In this document: positions 24,775-32,962 of the stretch, in pieces
How the letters are laid out: each line of letters starts with the position of its first letter
Position numbering within the stretch: the first letter of the stretch is position 1
Assembly: GCA_052078155.1 (NCBI GenBank)
Contig: JBQJBP010000001.1
Location: forward strand, 2,046,001-2,110,000
Length of the DNA: 64,000 bases
From: CAXBMB01 sp052078155
GTDB lineage: Bacteria; Pseudomonadota; Alphaproteobacteria; Kiloniellales; DSM-21159
Reading direction: 5' to 3'
Made by a program: the position numbers and the translations under genes
Notes under the pieces: model-generated
Told to the model about the DNA's origin: nothing
Database searches by the model: none
What the model saw: only the letters and a program-made list of their open reading frames with translations

Positions 24775-25533
24775 ATGTCGGTCGTTACCATTGCCCCCAC
24801 CCGCAACAACCCCCTGGGCGTCAGCGATGCCGAGTGGCAACAGCGCGTGGATCTGGCCGCCGCCCACCGGCTGTTGGCCGCTTTTGATCTGGCCCCGCTG
24901 GGCGACGGACTGCTGGCACTTCGCAACCAGGACACGGCCAGCGAGGTCATTCTGGCACCTGACGGGCATTTTCATGAAGAAATCCGCGCTTCTGACCTCT
25001 TGCGCCTGTCGGCCGAAGGCGAGGTGCTGTCAGATAGTGACCACGGTGCGGATGAAGACAAATCTGCTTTTGCCCGAGCCGTCCTGGCTGCCCGCCCGGA
25101 CTGTGGCGCAGTGGTTGTCTTGCCCAGCGATGCCGCCCTCACCCTCGCACTGATGGGACAGCGTCTGGCCGCCCAGGCCAGAAACGCCGCCGGCGTGCCC
25201 TTTGAGGTCTACTACAGCCATCTGCCATTGATGAGTGATGGGCAGGCAACAGTGAAACTGCTGGAAGATCTGGATGAAGCCCCGGCTCTGCTGGTTCGAG
25301 ACCAGGGGTTGCTGTTGCTGGCAGACTCCGCACCGGAAGCCTTCTTGATGATCCAGCGACTGGACCGGGCCTGCAAACTGCAGCTGGCCGCCCAGCAGGT
25401 GGGCCTGCCGATTGCCCAACCCACCCTGGCAGGGGACATTCTGGCGCCAACAGCCAAGCCTCTCAAAGCCGCTGACAACTGGCCTGCCCTGCGCCGTCTG
25501 CTGGACCGTAAGTCGACCGGTTATCAGGACTGA
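24775..25533 (+). CDS. Class II aldolase/adducin-fold protein lacking the zinc histidines
   Basis: A 252-residue protein with the layout of the class II aldolase/adducin domain: HRLLAAFDLAPLGDGLLALR, then an acidic middle, ARPDCGAVVVLPSDAALTLALMGQ, FEVYYSHLPLM and LVRDQGLLLLADSAPEAF. Where active members have His-x-His (VVHTHS) this has VVVLPS, and where they have NHG it has DQG, so all three zinc ligands are absent. A structural or regulatory, adducin-like role is more likely than catalysis. The ATG at 24775 is preferred; an upstream ATG at 24730 lies in a repeat-like stretch. Confidence 0.7.
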   Translation: MSVVTIAPTRNNPLGVSDAEWQQRVDLAAAHRLLAAFDLAPLGDGLLALRNQDTASEVILAPDGHFHEEIRASDLLRLSAEGEVLSDSDHGADEDKSAFARAVLAARPDCGAVVVLPSDAALTLALMGQRLAAQARNAAGVPFEVYYSHLPLMSDGQATVKLLEDLDEAPALLVRDQGLLLLADSAPEAFLMIQRLDRACKLQLAAQQVGLPIAQPTLAGDILAPTAKPLKAADNWPALRRLLDRKSTGYQD

Positions 25534-25680
25534 GTTCTCTCTACATCAGTCATCCGCCACCCTTTAGTATGAGGTTGTTCCTTAGTGTGAGGGGACGACT
25601 TGCTTTAGGCATTGTGCGATTGGTCTCTACAGACACCAGCGTGCCTCTTTAGACATCAGTGTGCCTCTTTGCGAGTTGCC

Positions 25681-25735
25681 CCTTTTCAGTGTTTTAGAGG
25701 ATGATTCACGGTTTAGTTCTAAGCGCTTCGGCGGG
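25681..25735 (+). repeat. Interspersed intergenic repeat, central fragment
   Basis: CCTTTTCAGTGTTTTAGAGG, ATGATTCACGGTTTAG and AAGCGCTTCGGCG match the central part of the full copy at 43689 nearly base for base. The right end with CGATCATGCTC is missing. To its left are two short repeats of GTGCCTCTTT. Confidence 0.75.
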
Positions 25736-25798
25736 AGTTCGCTCTCTATCCTCAGCTCACCTGCAACGACAATCACCCCAATCACAGCGGCCTCAGTT

Positions 25799-26239
25799 TC
25801 AAGCCACCCTTGTGCCCCGGCGCAGATAGCTGTCCAGAGCCAGATTGGTGGTGGTGCTTTCAATGCCTGGCACGGCCCAGAGAGCAACCAACAGAGCCTC
25901 CAGCTCCTTTGGTGTGGCGGTACGCACTTTCAGCAAAAGACAGGCTTCACCGGCCAAAGAGTGACACTCTTCTATTTCCGGAAAGGCCTCCAGCGCGGGC
26001 ATCACATCCACGCAGCTGGCCCCTTTCAGGAACACAGAGATAAAGGAGGTCAGCGGAAACCCCAGGGCCTCGCCATCCAGCTCCACAGTGTAGTGTTTGA
26101 TGACCCCGGCCTTTTTCAGTTTCTTCACCCGCTCATGCACAGCCGGGGCTGAGAGGTTCAGCTGATCGGCCAGATCAGCATACTTTTGCTGGGAATCCTG
26201 CTGCAGCAGACCTAACAGCTTTCGGTCCAGATCATCCAT
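25799..26239 (-). CDS. Lrp/AsnC family transcriptional regulator
   Basis: A 146-residue regulator. The N-terminal helix-turn-helix (LDRKLLGLLQQDSQQKYADL..LNLSAPAVHERVKKLKKAGV, in parts, about 4-48) is followed by a RAM effector domain (about 65-140) with AGEACLLLKVRT. AGGAGAGG eight bases upstream fixes the ATG at 26239. It is divergent from the MFS exporter at 26380 across 140 AT-rich bases, so it probably controls that exporter, and itself, in response to an amino acid or similar ligand. Confidence 0.92.
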   Translation of the reverse strand: MDDLDRKLLGLLQQDSQQKYADLADQLNLSAPAVHERVKKLKKAGVIKHYTVELDGEALGFPLTSFISVFLKGASCVDVMPALEAFPEIEECHSLAGEACLLLKVRTATPKELEALLVALWAVPGIESTTTNLALDSYLRRGTRVA

Positions 26240-26379
26240 TTCCCTCTCCTTCACCCATCATCTGCCGAACAGCATCTGTTTTTAACAACGCCTTGCAATT
26301 AGGCATTTGATAAGAACTGTATTCTGTGATTTTCTAATTTTACCTAATCAAATTCATTCAATACTGCAATGGAGAATTC
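26240..26379. promoter_or_regulatory. Divergent Lrp / MFS promoter region
   Basis: AT-rich spacer. ATTTGAT (26305-26311) and ATCAAAT (26347-26353), and ATTAGG with CCTAAT just outside or between, form interleaved dyads of the kind bound by Lrp-family octamers. GGAGAATTC precedes the MFS ATG. Confidence 0.45.
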
Positions 26380-27609
26380 ATGAGCCAGGCCCAGCAGGCA
26401 ATCGCGACCGCATCCGGCAAGGGGCAGCAGGCTGCACAGACGGATGATGGCCAGCTGACCTTCCTTCGGCTGGCGCCCTTCATGCTTGGCCTCACACTGG
26501 TTGGGGCGGATTCACTGGTGATATCTCCCTTGCTGCCTGACATCGCCCGGAATTTTGCCGTGCCGACCGGTGACATGGGGGCCATGGTTGCTGTCTACGG
26601 ACTGGTGCTGGCCGCAACAGCGCCGTTGGCGGGCCTGTTGAGTGACATCTTCTCCCGCGTGCTGATGCTCCGGCTGTCACTTTTGCTTTTTGCGCTGGCG
26701 GGGATCGGCTCGGCCCTCAGCACCAGTTATGAAGAACTGCTGCTGGCCCGTGGCATCACCGGGCTGGCTGTCGGGGCCTATCTACCCAACGCCTACGCCT
26801 ATGTGGGCGACATGTCCGCCTATGAGCAGCGGGCCAAGTTCATGGGGTGGCTGGCGTCTGGCTGGTCCATTGCCCTGATCCTGGGCGTGCCCTTTGGCGC
26901 GCTGGCCGGGCAGTATCTGGGCTGGCGCTGGGCCTTTGGGCTGCTGGCAATCCTCTCCGCCGGGGTCGCCCTGTTGCTGTTCGTCTTGAAACTGGCCCGG
27001 CGCAAGAACCGGGGGAACCTGCCGCTTTCCTCACCCTGGTCCTTGTTTCGCGAAGGGATTCTCGCCCCCGGCGCTCTGCCCTTGCTGGGGGCCAACCTGC
27101 TGAACATGTTCAGCTTCTATACGGTCTACATTTATCTGGGCAGCCATCTGCGCGATCTCTTTGATCTGACCGCTTCTCAGGCCGGGTTCTTTGTCCTCTT
27201 TTATGGTCTGGGCCTGACCGGCGCGACCCTGGGGGCAAGAGCCATCGACCTTTTGGGCAAAGAAAAAGCCCTGAAACTCTGCCTGCTGTTGCTCAGCGGG
27301 TTGCTGTTGACCATCCCCCTCCTGCCAGCCCTCTGGATGATCGCCATCGCCCTGCTGTTCTGGGGCTGGATACAGGGCAGCGCCCTGATTTGCCTGACCA
27401 CCCTGGCGACAGCCTGCAGCGAGCAGGCCCGCGGCTCGGTTCTGGCCATGATGTCCTGCACCACCTACCTGGGGGTAACCATCGCCGGGGTCATGGGCCC
27501 GGTCATGGAACATCAGGGCCTAAGCCTGCTGGGCTTCTTTGGGGCCGGGGCTTGCCTGGGTGCCTGGCTGCTGTTCAAGGGCTTCTTCCGACACCGGGCT
27601 AAAACCTGA
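26380..27609 (+). CDS. MFS transporter, DHA1-like exporter
   Basis: A 409-residue, 12-helix major facilitator. N-terminal half: ADSLVISPLLPDIARNF (end of helix 1, motif D1 region), loop 2-3 motif A variant GLLSDIFSRVLMLR (about 87-100), and motif C-like GWSIALILGVPFGALAG in helix 5, which marks drug/H+ antiporters. Substrate cannot be read from sequence; regulation by the divergent Lrp-type gene suggests an amino acid, analogue or aromatic compound. Confidence 0.88.
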   Translation: MSQAQQAIATASGKGQQAAQTDDGQLTFLRLAPFMLGLTLVGADSLVISPLLPDIARNFAVPTGDMGAMVAVYGLVLAATAPLAGLLSDIFSRVLMLRLSLLLFALAGIGSALSTSYEELLLARGITGLAVGAYLPNAYAYVGDMSAYEQRAKFMGWLASGWSIALILGVPFGALAGQYLGWRWAFGLLAILSAGVALLLFVLKLARRKNRGNLPLSSPWSLFREGILAPGALPLLGANLLNMFSFYTVYIYLGSHLRDLFDLTASQAGFFVLFYGLGLTGATLGARAIDLLGKEKALKLCLLLLSGLLLTIPLLPALWMIAIALLFWGWIQGSALICLTTLATACSEQARGSVLAMMSCTTYLGVTIAGVMGPVMEHQGLSLLGFFGAGACLGAWLLFKGFFRHRAKT

Positions 27610-27617
27610 AGACATCC

Positions 27618-27662
27618 AACCTGAAAGTGCTGGCGTCAGCGATAAAGCGGGACTGTCAGGTT
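27618..27662. terminator. Dyad between convergent MFS and CCA genes
   Basis: AACCTGA (27618-27624) and TCAGGTT (27656-27662) flank a smaller GCTG/CAGC hairpin. It spans the 46-base gap and the CCA gene's stop codon, and could serve as a bidirectional terminator, though T-runs are short. Confidence 0.35.
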
Positions 27663-28897
27663 TCTGACAGCCGGGCCAGGCAATCCAGGCGGTCCGGCTG
27701 ATAGTCCTGGGCAATCCACCAGTCTTCCAGTTTGCGCAACATGCGCCCTATCTCAGGGCCCGGCGTCAGCCCTTGCGCCAACAGGTCTGCGCCTGTCACC
27801 GGAAAGACCGGCATCTGCCAGCCTTGGGACAATGACAGCGCCTGCTGCCAGACATCTGTCGATTGCTGCTGATCCAACGGGGGCGTTTGCCGCGCCAGCT
27901 GCAGAGCCAACAGATCCAGCCCGTGATCAACACCCCGGCGATAGAACAGCAGTTTTAATGCAGCCTGATCGCCTGCTTCGCCTAAGGCAGCTGGGTCAAG
28001 CCGGGGTGATGCCAGATAGTCAGACAGCAATCGGGTCTCTTCATTGGACAGCCTCAGCCGTTCCGAAAGATCCTGTGCGGTCTCGATCGAGCCCTCCAGC
28101 CAGGCAGCCAGCCGCAGCAGCGCTGAGGCATCGGGCCGCAGAGCCAGCAGTTTCTCCAAAGCCTTCAGGTTCCGGGCCTCAGGCAGAAGGTCCCGCAAAA
28201 TGCCCTGCGTCTGCATCACCTCCACCGTGGGGAGCGGATCTGCGCAGACCATGAGCCGCAGCAACTCGCTGCGCACCCGCTCTCCGGACAACTGAAGCAA
28301 GGCGGGGGCGGACTCTCTGGCCGCCGCCAGCGCCTCGGGATCAACAGGACCTTTGGCAAAGCGGGCGTGAAACCGAAAGAACCGGAGGACCCGGAGATAA
28401 TCCTCTGCCATGCGATCTGCGGCTTTGCCGACAAACCGCACCCGCCCGGCCTTCAGGTCCGAGAGACCGTCAAAATAGTCAAACACCCGACCATCAGGCC
28501 GACAGGACAAGGCATTGATGGTTAGATCCCGGCGCGCGGCGTCCCGGGCCCAGCTGTCAGTGAAGGCAACTGTCGCCCAGCGCCCATCTGTTTCCACATC
28601 CTCGCGTAACGTGGTGATCTCAAAAGGCTGGTGATTGATCACGGCGGTGATGGTGCCGTGTTTGATACCCGTGGGCAGAGCCTTGATTTCAGCCGCTGCC
28701 AGAAGCGACATGACCCTGTCGGGAACATCCGGGGTGGCGATGTCCAGATCATGCACCGGTGATCCCAGCAACGCATCACGCACACAGCCGCCGACAAAGC
28801 GCACGTCCTGTCCCTGCCCCGTCAGCGCGGCCACAACGGCCTGCGTTTCCGGCGCTGTCATCCAGGACTGAAGGGGAAGCAAGGTTTCTGCGGTCAT
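27656..28897 (-). CDS. cca: CCA tRNA nucleotidyltransferase / poly(A) polymerase family
   Basis: A 413-residue class II nucleotidyltransferase that adds or repairs the tRNA 3' CCA. N-terminal signature VRFVGGCVRDALLG (about 33-46), catalytic DLDIATP (about 51-57) and the RRDLTINAL template-region motif (about 121-129); the C-terminal half is helical. Genomic location next to Nudix and DUF1285 genes is the usual alphaproteobacterial neighbourhood, here interrupted by a LysE gene and a repeat. Confidence 0.92.
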   Translation of the reverse strand: MTAETLLPLQSWMTAPETQAVVAALTGQGQDVRFVGGCVRDALLGSPVHDLDIATPDVPDRVMSLLAAAEIKALPTGIKHGTITAVINHQPFEITTLREDVETDGRWATVAFTDSWARDAARRDLTINALSCRPDGRVFDYFDGLSDLKAGRVRFVGKAADRMAEDYLRVLRFFRFHARFAKGPVDPEALAAARESAPALLQLSGERVRSELLRLMVCADPLPTVEVMQTQGILRDLLPEARNLKALEKLLALRPDASALLRLAAWLEGSIETAQDLSERLRLSNEETRLLSDYLASPRLDPAALGEAGDQAALKLLFYRRGVDHGLDLLALQLARQTPPLDQQQSTDVWQQALSLSQGWQMPVFPVTGADLLAQGLTPGPEIGRMLRKLEDWWIAQDYQPDRLDCLARLSET

Positions 28898-28940
28898 TGG
28901 GAAAATCTGATTGAGTCAACAGAGAGCACGAAGGCCAGTA

Positions 28941-29012
28941 TGTGATAGCACCTGAAGCGTAAACTTGCCTCTTTTCAGTAGGAGAAGTGAACAACGGTCT
29001 GGTTCTTGAACG
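28941..29012 (+). repeat. Interspersed intergenic repeat, diverged partial copy
   Basis: TGTGATAGCACCTGAAGCGTAAACTTGCCTCTTTTCAGT aligns with GTGATAACGCTTGAAGCGTGAAACTCTTTTCAGT of the 43689 copy (shown here in two overlapping parts: GTGATAACGCTTGAAGCG and GCGTGAAACTCTTTTCAGT); the rest is diverged (ACGGTCTGGTT). Confidence 0.5.
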
Positions 29013-29061
29013 CCCCGTGCCGTTCCCCCGTTTCTGCATCAGCCCCGGAGCCAGGACACAG

Positions 29062-29091
29062 AAAAGGCGGTGCAGCAAAAGCTGCACCGCC
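29062..29091 (-). terminator. Intrinsic terminator of the LysE-family gene
   Basis: GGCGGTGCAGC and GCTGCACCGCC form an 11-bp perfect stem with a four-base loop; on the minus strand it is followed by TTTT. It lies 28 bases past the LysE stop. Confidence 0.85.
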
Positions 29092-29118
29092 TGAACTTAA
29101 CCAAAGCCCTTCGAAAAG

Positions 29119-29721
29119 CTAGCTGAGATCAGCAAAGAGCAACGCGATCACACAAAGCACCAGCAACCCGGCCATGGTGCCGTTGAACAGCAGGCGATTG
29201 CGCTCTGTGGTCAGGAAGCGCCCGATGGTCTGGCCAAAGAGAGTCCAGACGGCAGTGCTGACCACACAGACGGCCATGAAACTGCCGGACACCACGGCTG
29301 ATTCCAGGATGGCAGACCCGCCGGGCGTGGTGAAAGTGGTGATGGACGAGATGGCCATGACCCAGGCTTTCGGGTTGGCAAACTGAAAGCTGGCAGCTTC
29401 CCAGAAGGTCACAGGCCGGGCCTTGTCAGCCTCGCCTTTCAGAGAAGCCCCGACAACGCGCCAGGCAAGATACAGGAGGTAAGCCCCGCCAACATAACGC
29501 AGCACTTCATGCAGGGCAGGGTAAGCCTGAAACACACTACCCAGCCCCAGCCCAACCAGCATGATCAGGGTGCCAAACCCTATGAAAATGCCAAAAATAT
29601 GCGGCAGAGTGCGCAGATATCCGAAGTTCGCGCCGGAAGCGGTCAGCATGACGTTGTTGGGACCCGGAGTGATCGAGGCCACCAGAGCAAAACTCAGCAA
29701 CGCCCAAAGATTCATTGCCAT
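29119..29721 (-). CDS. LysE/RhtB family amino acid exporter
   Basis: A 200-residue, six-helix exporter. Family start: MNLWALLSFALVASITPGPNN with the conserved SITPGPNN (about 16-23), then FIGFGTLIML, YLLYLAWR (about 81-88) and FANPKAWVMAI (about 113-123, the conserved NPKAW). Likely exports an amino acid or homoserine-like compound. AGGAGA precedes the ATG; an ATG two codons in is equivalent. Ends at its own terminator, so monocistronic. Confidence 0.9.
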   Translation of the reverse strand: MAMNLWALLSFALVASITPGPNNVMLTASGANFGYLRTLPHIFGIFIGFGTLIMLVGLGLGSVFQAYPALHEVLRYVGGAYLLYLAWRVVGASLKGEADKARPVTFWEAASFQFANPKAWVMAISSITTFTTPGGSAILESAVVSGSFMAVCVVSTAVWTLFGQTIGRFLTTERNRLLFNGTMAGLLVLCVIALLFADLS

Positions 29722-30007
29722 GGCTTTTATCTCCTACCTTTACTGTCTTCCCATTGGGCGACAGAAACAACGGACACAATTACGGCAATAATGCTGACCT
29801 AAATTCCTTACAGGGTGAACTGTCTTTCGTGCAAACCACCTATGACGAAAGAAAATTGTCTGCTTTGGCCCGAGACAATGGCTGTACCTGACAATGGCTG
29901 TACCAGCGATCCTGTGCTCCCTGTGAGAACCGACATCCAAAAAGATCGGCCCAAAGAGATCCGCCCAAAGTCTTATAAGCCTTCCAACTGCTGGTCAGAG
30001 AGCGGGG

Positions 30008-30283
30008 TTATCCCTGGCCGGCCGGCAAGCCCGGATCCTGCACTTCAATGGGAGGCTGGGGGGGCGTCACCTTCTCCTCCACCACAAACCGAAAATACAG
30101 CAGCGAGGCAAACATCAGCGCCACCCCACAGCCAATAATGGCTGCCCAGGGCGCATCCGCCCAACCGGGCAAATCCCCCTGCTGCGTCCGTCTGGCTTTC
30201 CAGCGCGCCAGCAGAAGATAGGCCCAGTAAATGAGGAAGGGCAGAAGAAAGGGAAGTACAAGAGTAAGAAACTTACGCAGCAT
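30008..30283 (-). CDS. DUF6111 family small membrane protein
   Basis: A 91-residue protein with two hydrophobic helices (about 5-26 and 46-66), a basic loop between them (RWKARRTQQG) and a Pro-rich tail. MLRKFLTLVLPFLLPFLIYW is the typical start of the alphaproteobacterial DUF6111 family, which usually lies beside CoA-pyrophosphatase Nudix and CCA genes as here. Function unknown. Confidence 0.7.
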   Translation of the reverse strand: MLRKFLTLVLPFLLPFLIYWAYLLLARWKARRTQQGDLPGWADAPWAAIIGCGVALMFASLLYFRFVVEEKVTPPQPPIEVQDPGLPAGQG

Positions 30284-30299
30284 GGCACCTGCTTTTCCA

Positions 30300-30429
30300 C
30301 TAGAGCATGATCGGTTTAGTTAGAGGCATTTGCGCATGGAACCAAACCGCTGTTCATCCTCTGCCTTGCTGAAAAGAGTCTAACGCTCTGGCGGTCAGCA
30401 GGCAGTGAGTTCACTTGAACCGACTTGGC
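30300..30429 (-). repeat. Interspersed intergenic repeat, full copy, inverted
   Basis: Starts CTAGAGCATGATCGGTTTAG, continues with GGAACCAAACCG, TTCATCCTCTG, TGAAAAGAGT and AACGCTCT, and ends ACTTGAACCGACTTGG. Each block is the reverse complement of the full copies at 43689 and 53801. It separates DUF6111 from the Nudix gene in what is otherwise a single-direction cluster. Confidence 0.85.
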
Positions 30430-30469
30430 TCGAGAACCCCAAAGGCCAGTGCAATCGGAGCCTGCGCAA

Positions 30470-31114
30470 TCAACTGACTGTCTCAACGGTCAGGATCTCC
30501 GCCAGATTGTTCAGCATTCCCGCCGTGGCCCCCCAGATAAAATAATCCTGATAGGGATAGACATAGAAGTAGCGCTCCACATCATCAATGACCCAGGTCT
30601 GGATCTCACGGTTGCTGGTATCCAGAAAGAGAGACAGGGGCACTTCAAAGGCCTCAGCGACCTCAAAGGCATCCAGTTCCAGATCAAACGGCGGGGTCAC
30701 GGACCCGACCACCGGCGTCACATCAAACCCGGTCCGGGTGATGTAGGTGTCCAGACGGCCAATGATCTCAATATGGCGTCGGGCCAGCCCCACCTCTTCT
30801 TCCGTTTCGCGCAAAGCGGCGGCAATGGCGTTCTCGTCTTCTGGGTCGATGCGTCCCCCGGGAAAGGCCACCTGACCGGCATGGTCGTGCAGATGATCTG
30901 TGCGCCGGGTAAGCAGAACAGTCAGGCCCTCGGGACGCTGGACCAGTGGCACCAGCACGGCGGCCCCGGTCAGGCGCCGGGTGGGGCGGAAGGTATCGGG
31001 ATTGAGGTCGTGATCACCGCGCTGTATCTGCCCGGGGTGTCCTTCCGGTCCCGGAGCACCGCGGGCCCCTGGTTGATGCTGGGCCAGCAGATGTTTGATA
31101 TCACTGATGATCAC
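30470..31114 (-). CDS. nudL: Nudix CoA pyrophosphatase, NudL type
   Basis: A 214-residue Nudix hydrolase that would cleave CoA to 3',5'-ADP and phosphopantetheine. The CoA-motif LLTRRTDHLHDHAGQVAFPGG (in parts) runs directly into the Nudix box GGRIDPEDENAIAAALRETEEEVG (ends REtEEE-G). The start is taken at the GTG at 31114 because GGAGAGAG lies five bases before it; the frame is open a further nine codons to a TTG. Downstream of the DUF1285 gene, same strand. Confidence 0.88.
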   Translation of the reverse strand: MIISDIKHLLAQHQPGARGAPGPEGHPGQIQRGDHDLNPDTFRPTRRLTGAAVLVPLVQRPEGLTVLLTRRTDHLHDHAGQVAFPGGRIDPEDENAIAAALRETEEEVGLARRHIEIIGRLDTYITRTGFDVTPVVGSVTPPFDLELDAFEVAEAFEVPLSLFLDTSNREIQTWVIDDVERYFYVYPYQDYFIWGATAGMLNNLAEILTVETVS

Positions 31115-31158
31115 GGTGGCTCTCTCTCCAGGCTGTTTCAATTCGGGCGTTGGGACAG

Positions 31159-31674
31159 TCAGGCGCTGGCTTCCAGCGGAAAAAAGCAGCCCTTGCTCCA
31201 GACGCCCATGCGGGCGGTGTCACTGTCATCTTCCGGCTCGGCCAGTTCCACCAACTGATAGAAAACCGAGCGCACCAGCAGTGCCTCCAACCCTCGTCTC
31301 ACATGGATATAGGGTCTCGGCTCCCCGGTTTCAGGGTCATGGGCGACTCTAAGGCCGTGTTCATCATCCAGAACGGTCCAGTCATCCACATTGCTGCGGA
31401 AATGCAACTCCTGGTCTTTTCCGGAGCCCTTCACGAGAAGTTCAACAGCGATGAATGGCGCATCCTCAACCTCAATCAAACCTCTTTCCACAGGGGTGAC
31501 CAGCCAGAACTGACCGTCATCTTCCCGCCGCAATACTGTGGAAAAGAGCTTAACCAGGGGCAAACGGCCAATGGGGGATCCCCGGTAGAACCAGGTTCCG
31601 TCTTTAGCAATTCGCATGTCAAAATCGCCGCAGGAGGGCAAGGTTGGTATCTCGGATGACTCGCCAGGACGCAT
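31159..31674 (-). CDS. DUF1285 family protein
   Basis: A 171-residue protein matching the DUF1285 layout: an early CGDFDMRIAKDGTWFYRGSPIGR (in parts), then LVKLFSTVLRREDDGQFWLVTPVE and a late IHVRRGLEALLVRSVFYQLVELA. The family is widespread in proteobacteria with unknown function. It is co-oriented with and 44 bases upstream of the Nudix gene, and divergent from the MoxR operon, a conserved arrangement in alphaproteobacteria. Confidence 0.8.
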   Translation of the reverse strand: MRPGESSEIPTLPSCGDFDMRIAKDGTWFYRGSPIGRLPLVKLFSTVLRREDDGQFWLVTPVERGLIEVEDAPFIAVELLVKGSGKDQELHFRSNVDDWTVLDDEHGLRVAHDPETGEPRPYIHVRRGLEALLVRSVFYQLVELAEPEDDSDTARMGVWSKGCFFPLEASA

Positions 31675-31941
31675 GTGATCCCCTACAGTTCTTAAAGGCC
31701 AGGCAACCGGCCCGGTTTACTATCTAGATGATCAGCCAGAGGGTCTTTCCTTCTGTCCTGATCACCATCAGTCTAGCATGTTGCAAGACCAACATGTTGC
31801 ACAAAGGTGGCATCCCTTGTTTGAAGAAATCTCACAAGGGGCACCAGCAGGAAAAGCGCCGAATCAACAGGTTGGCGCAGTGGTTTGGTAGAGTGATTAG
31901 ACCCTGAGACTCTTCTGTTTTTAACCAGCAGGAAGCGTAAC

Positions 31942-32955
31942 GTGACAACAATCAGCACTCCTCCTTCTGAGATTGAAGCCGTCAAGCTAGCCGAAGAGAT
32001 CGAGGCACTCAGCGATCAACTGGTGCGGATTCGCGCCGCCATCGGCGAGGTTATTTTCGGCCAACAGGATGTAATCGATCAAACCCTGATTACCCTGCTG
32101 GGAGGCGGCCACGGCCTGCTGATCGGGGTTCCCGGCCTGGCCAAAACCCTTCTGGTGGAAACCATGGGAACGGTCATGGGGCTGACCAGCAATCGGGTGC
32201 AATGTACGCCGGACCTCATGCCCACAGACATTCTGGGGTCTGAGGTGCTGGAGGAACAGGAACAGGGCAAACGCCAGTTCCGGTTCATTCCCGGCCCCAT
32301 TTTCACCCAGCTGCTGATGGCCGATGAAATCAACCGGGCCAGCCCCCGAACCCAGTCGGCCCTGCTGCAGGCCATGCAGGAAAATCAGGTTTCCGTGGCA
32401 GGTAAACCACATGACCTGCCTCAGCCTTTTCATGTCCTGGCAACCCAGAACCCGCTGGAGCATGAAGGGACTTACCCTCTGCCGGAAGCCCAGCTGGACC
32501 GCTTTTTCCTGCAGATCGATGTGGGCTATCCGGACGAAGCGGCAGAACAGCAGATGCTGCTGGCAACCACCGGGGCACAGACCACAACGCCTCAGCAGAT
32601 CATGACCACAGAGGGCCTGATCAAAGCTCAGCGACTGGTGCGCCGCCTGCCGGTGGGGAACGCCGTTGTCGAGGCCATCCTGTCCATCGTGCGGCGCGGC
32701 CGCCCCATTACAAGTGACCTGCCCGAGGTCAAGGCACAGGTGGCCTGGGGACCGGGTCCACGGGCCAGTCAGGCTTTGATGCTGGCTGTTCGGGCCCGCG
32801 CCCTGCTGGACGGTCGCTTTTCGCCTTCTCTGGATGACGTGATTGCCATGTCCGGACCGGTCTTGCGCCACCGTATGGCCCTCAACTTCTCTGCCCGGGC
32901 CGACGGGGTAACCGTCGATGACATCATCGAACGTCTTTGCAGTGATCACAGGTAA
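31942..32955 (+). CDS. MoxR family AAA+ ATPase
   Basis: A 337-residue AAA+ protein, usually a chaperone for maturation of membrane or metal-enzyme complexes via VWA-domain partners. Walker A GVPGLAKT (about 58-65), Walker B LLMADEINRASP (about 121-132), sensor ATQNPLEHEGTYPLPEAQLDRF (in parts, about 168-189) with the MoxR-typical GTYPLPEAQ. GTG start with AGGAAG upstream. First gene of a four-gene operon with DUF58, BatA/DUF4159 and a large membrane protein. Confidence 0.93.
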   Translation: MTTISTPPSEIEAVKLAEEIEALSDQLVRIRAAIGEVIFGQQDVIDQTLITLLGGGHGLLIGVPGLAKTLLVETMGTVMGLTSNRVQCTPDLMPTDILGSEVLEEQEQGKRQFRFIPGPIFTQLLMADEINRASPRTQSALLQAMQENQVSVAGKPHDLPQPFHVLATQNPLEHEGTYPLPEAQLDRFFLQIDVGYPDEAAEQQMLLATTGAQTTTPQQIMTTEGLIKAQRLVRRLPVGNAVVEAILSIVRRGRPITSDLPEVKAQVAWGPGPRASQALMLAVRARALLDGRFSPSLDDVIAMSGPVLRHRMALNFSARADGVTVDDIIERLCSDHR

Positions 32956-32962
32956 GCCAGCC

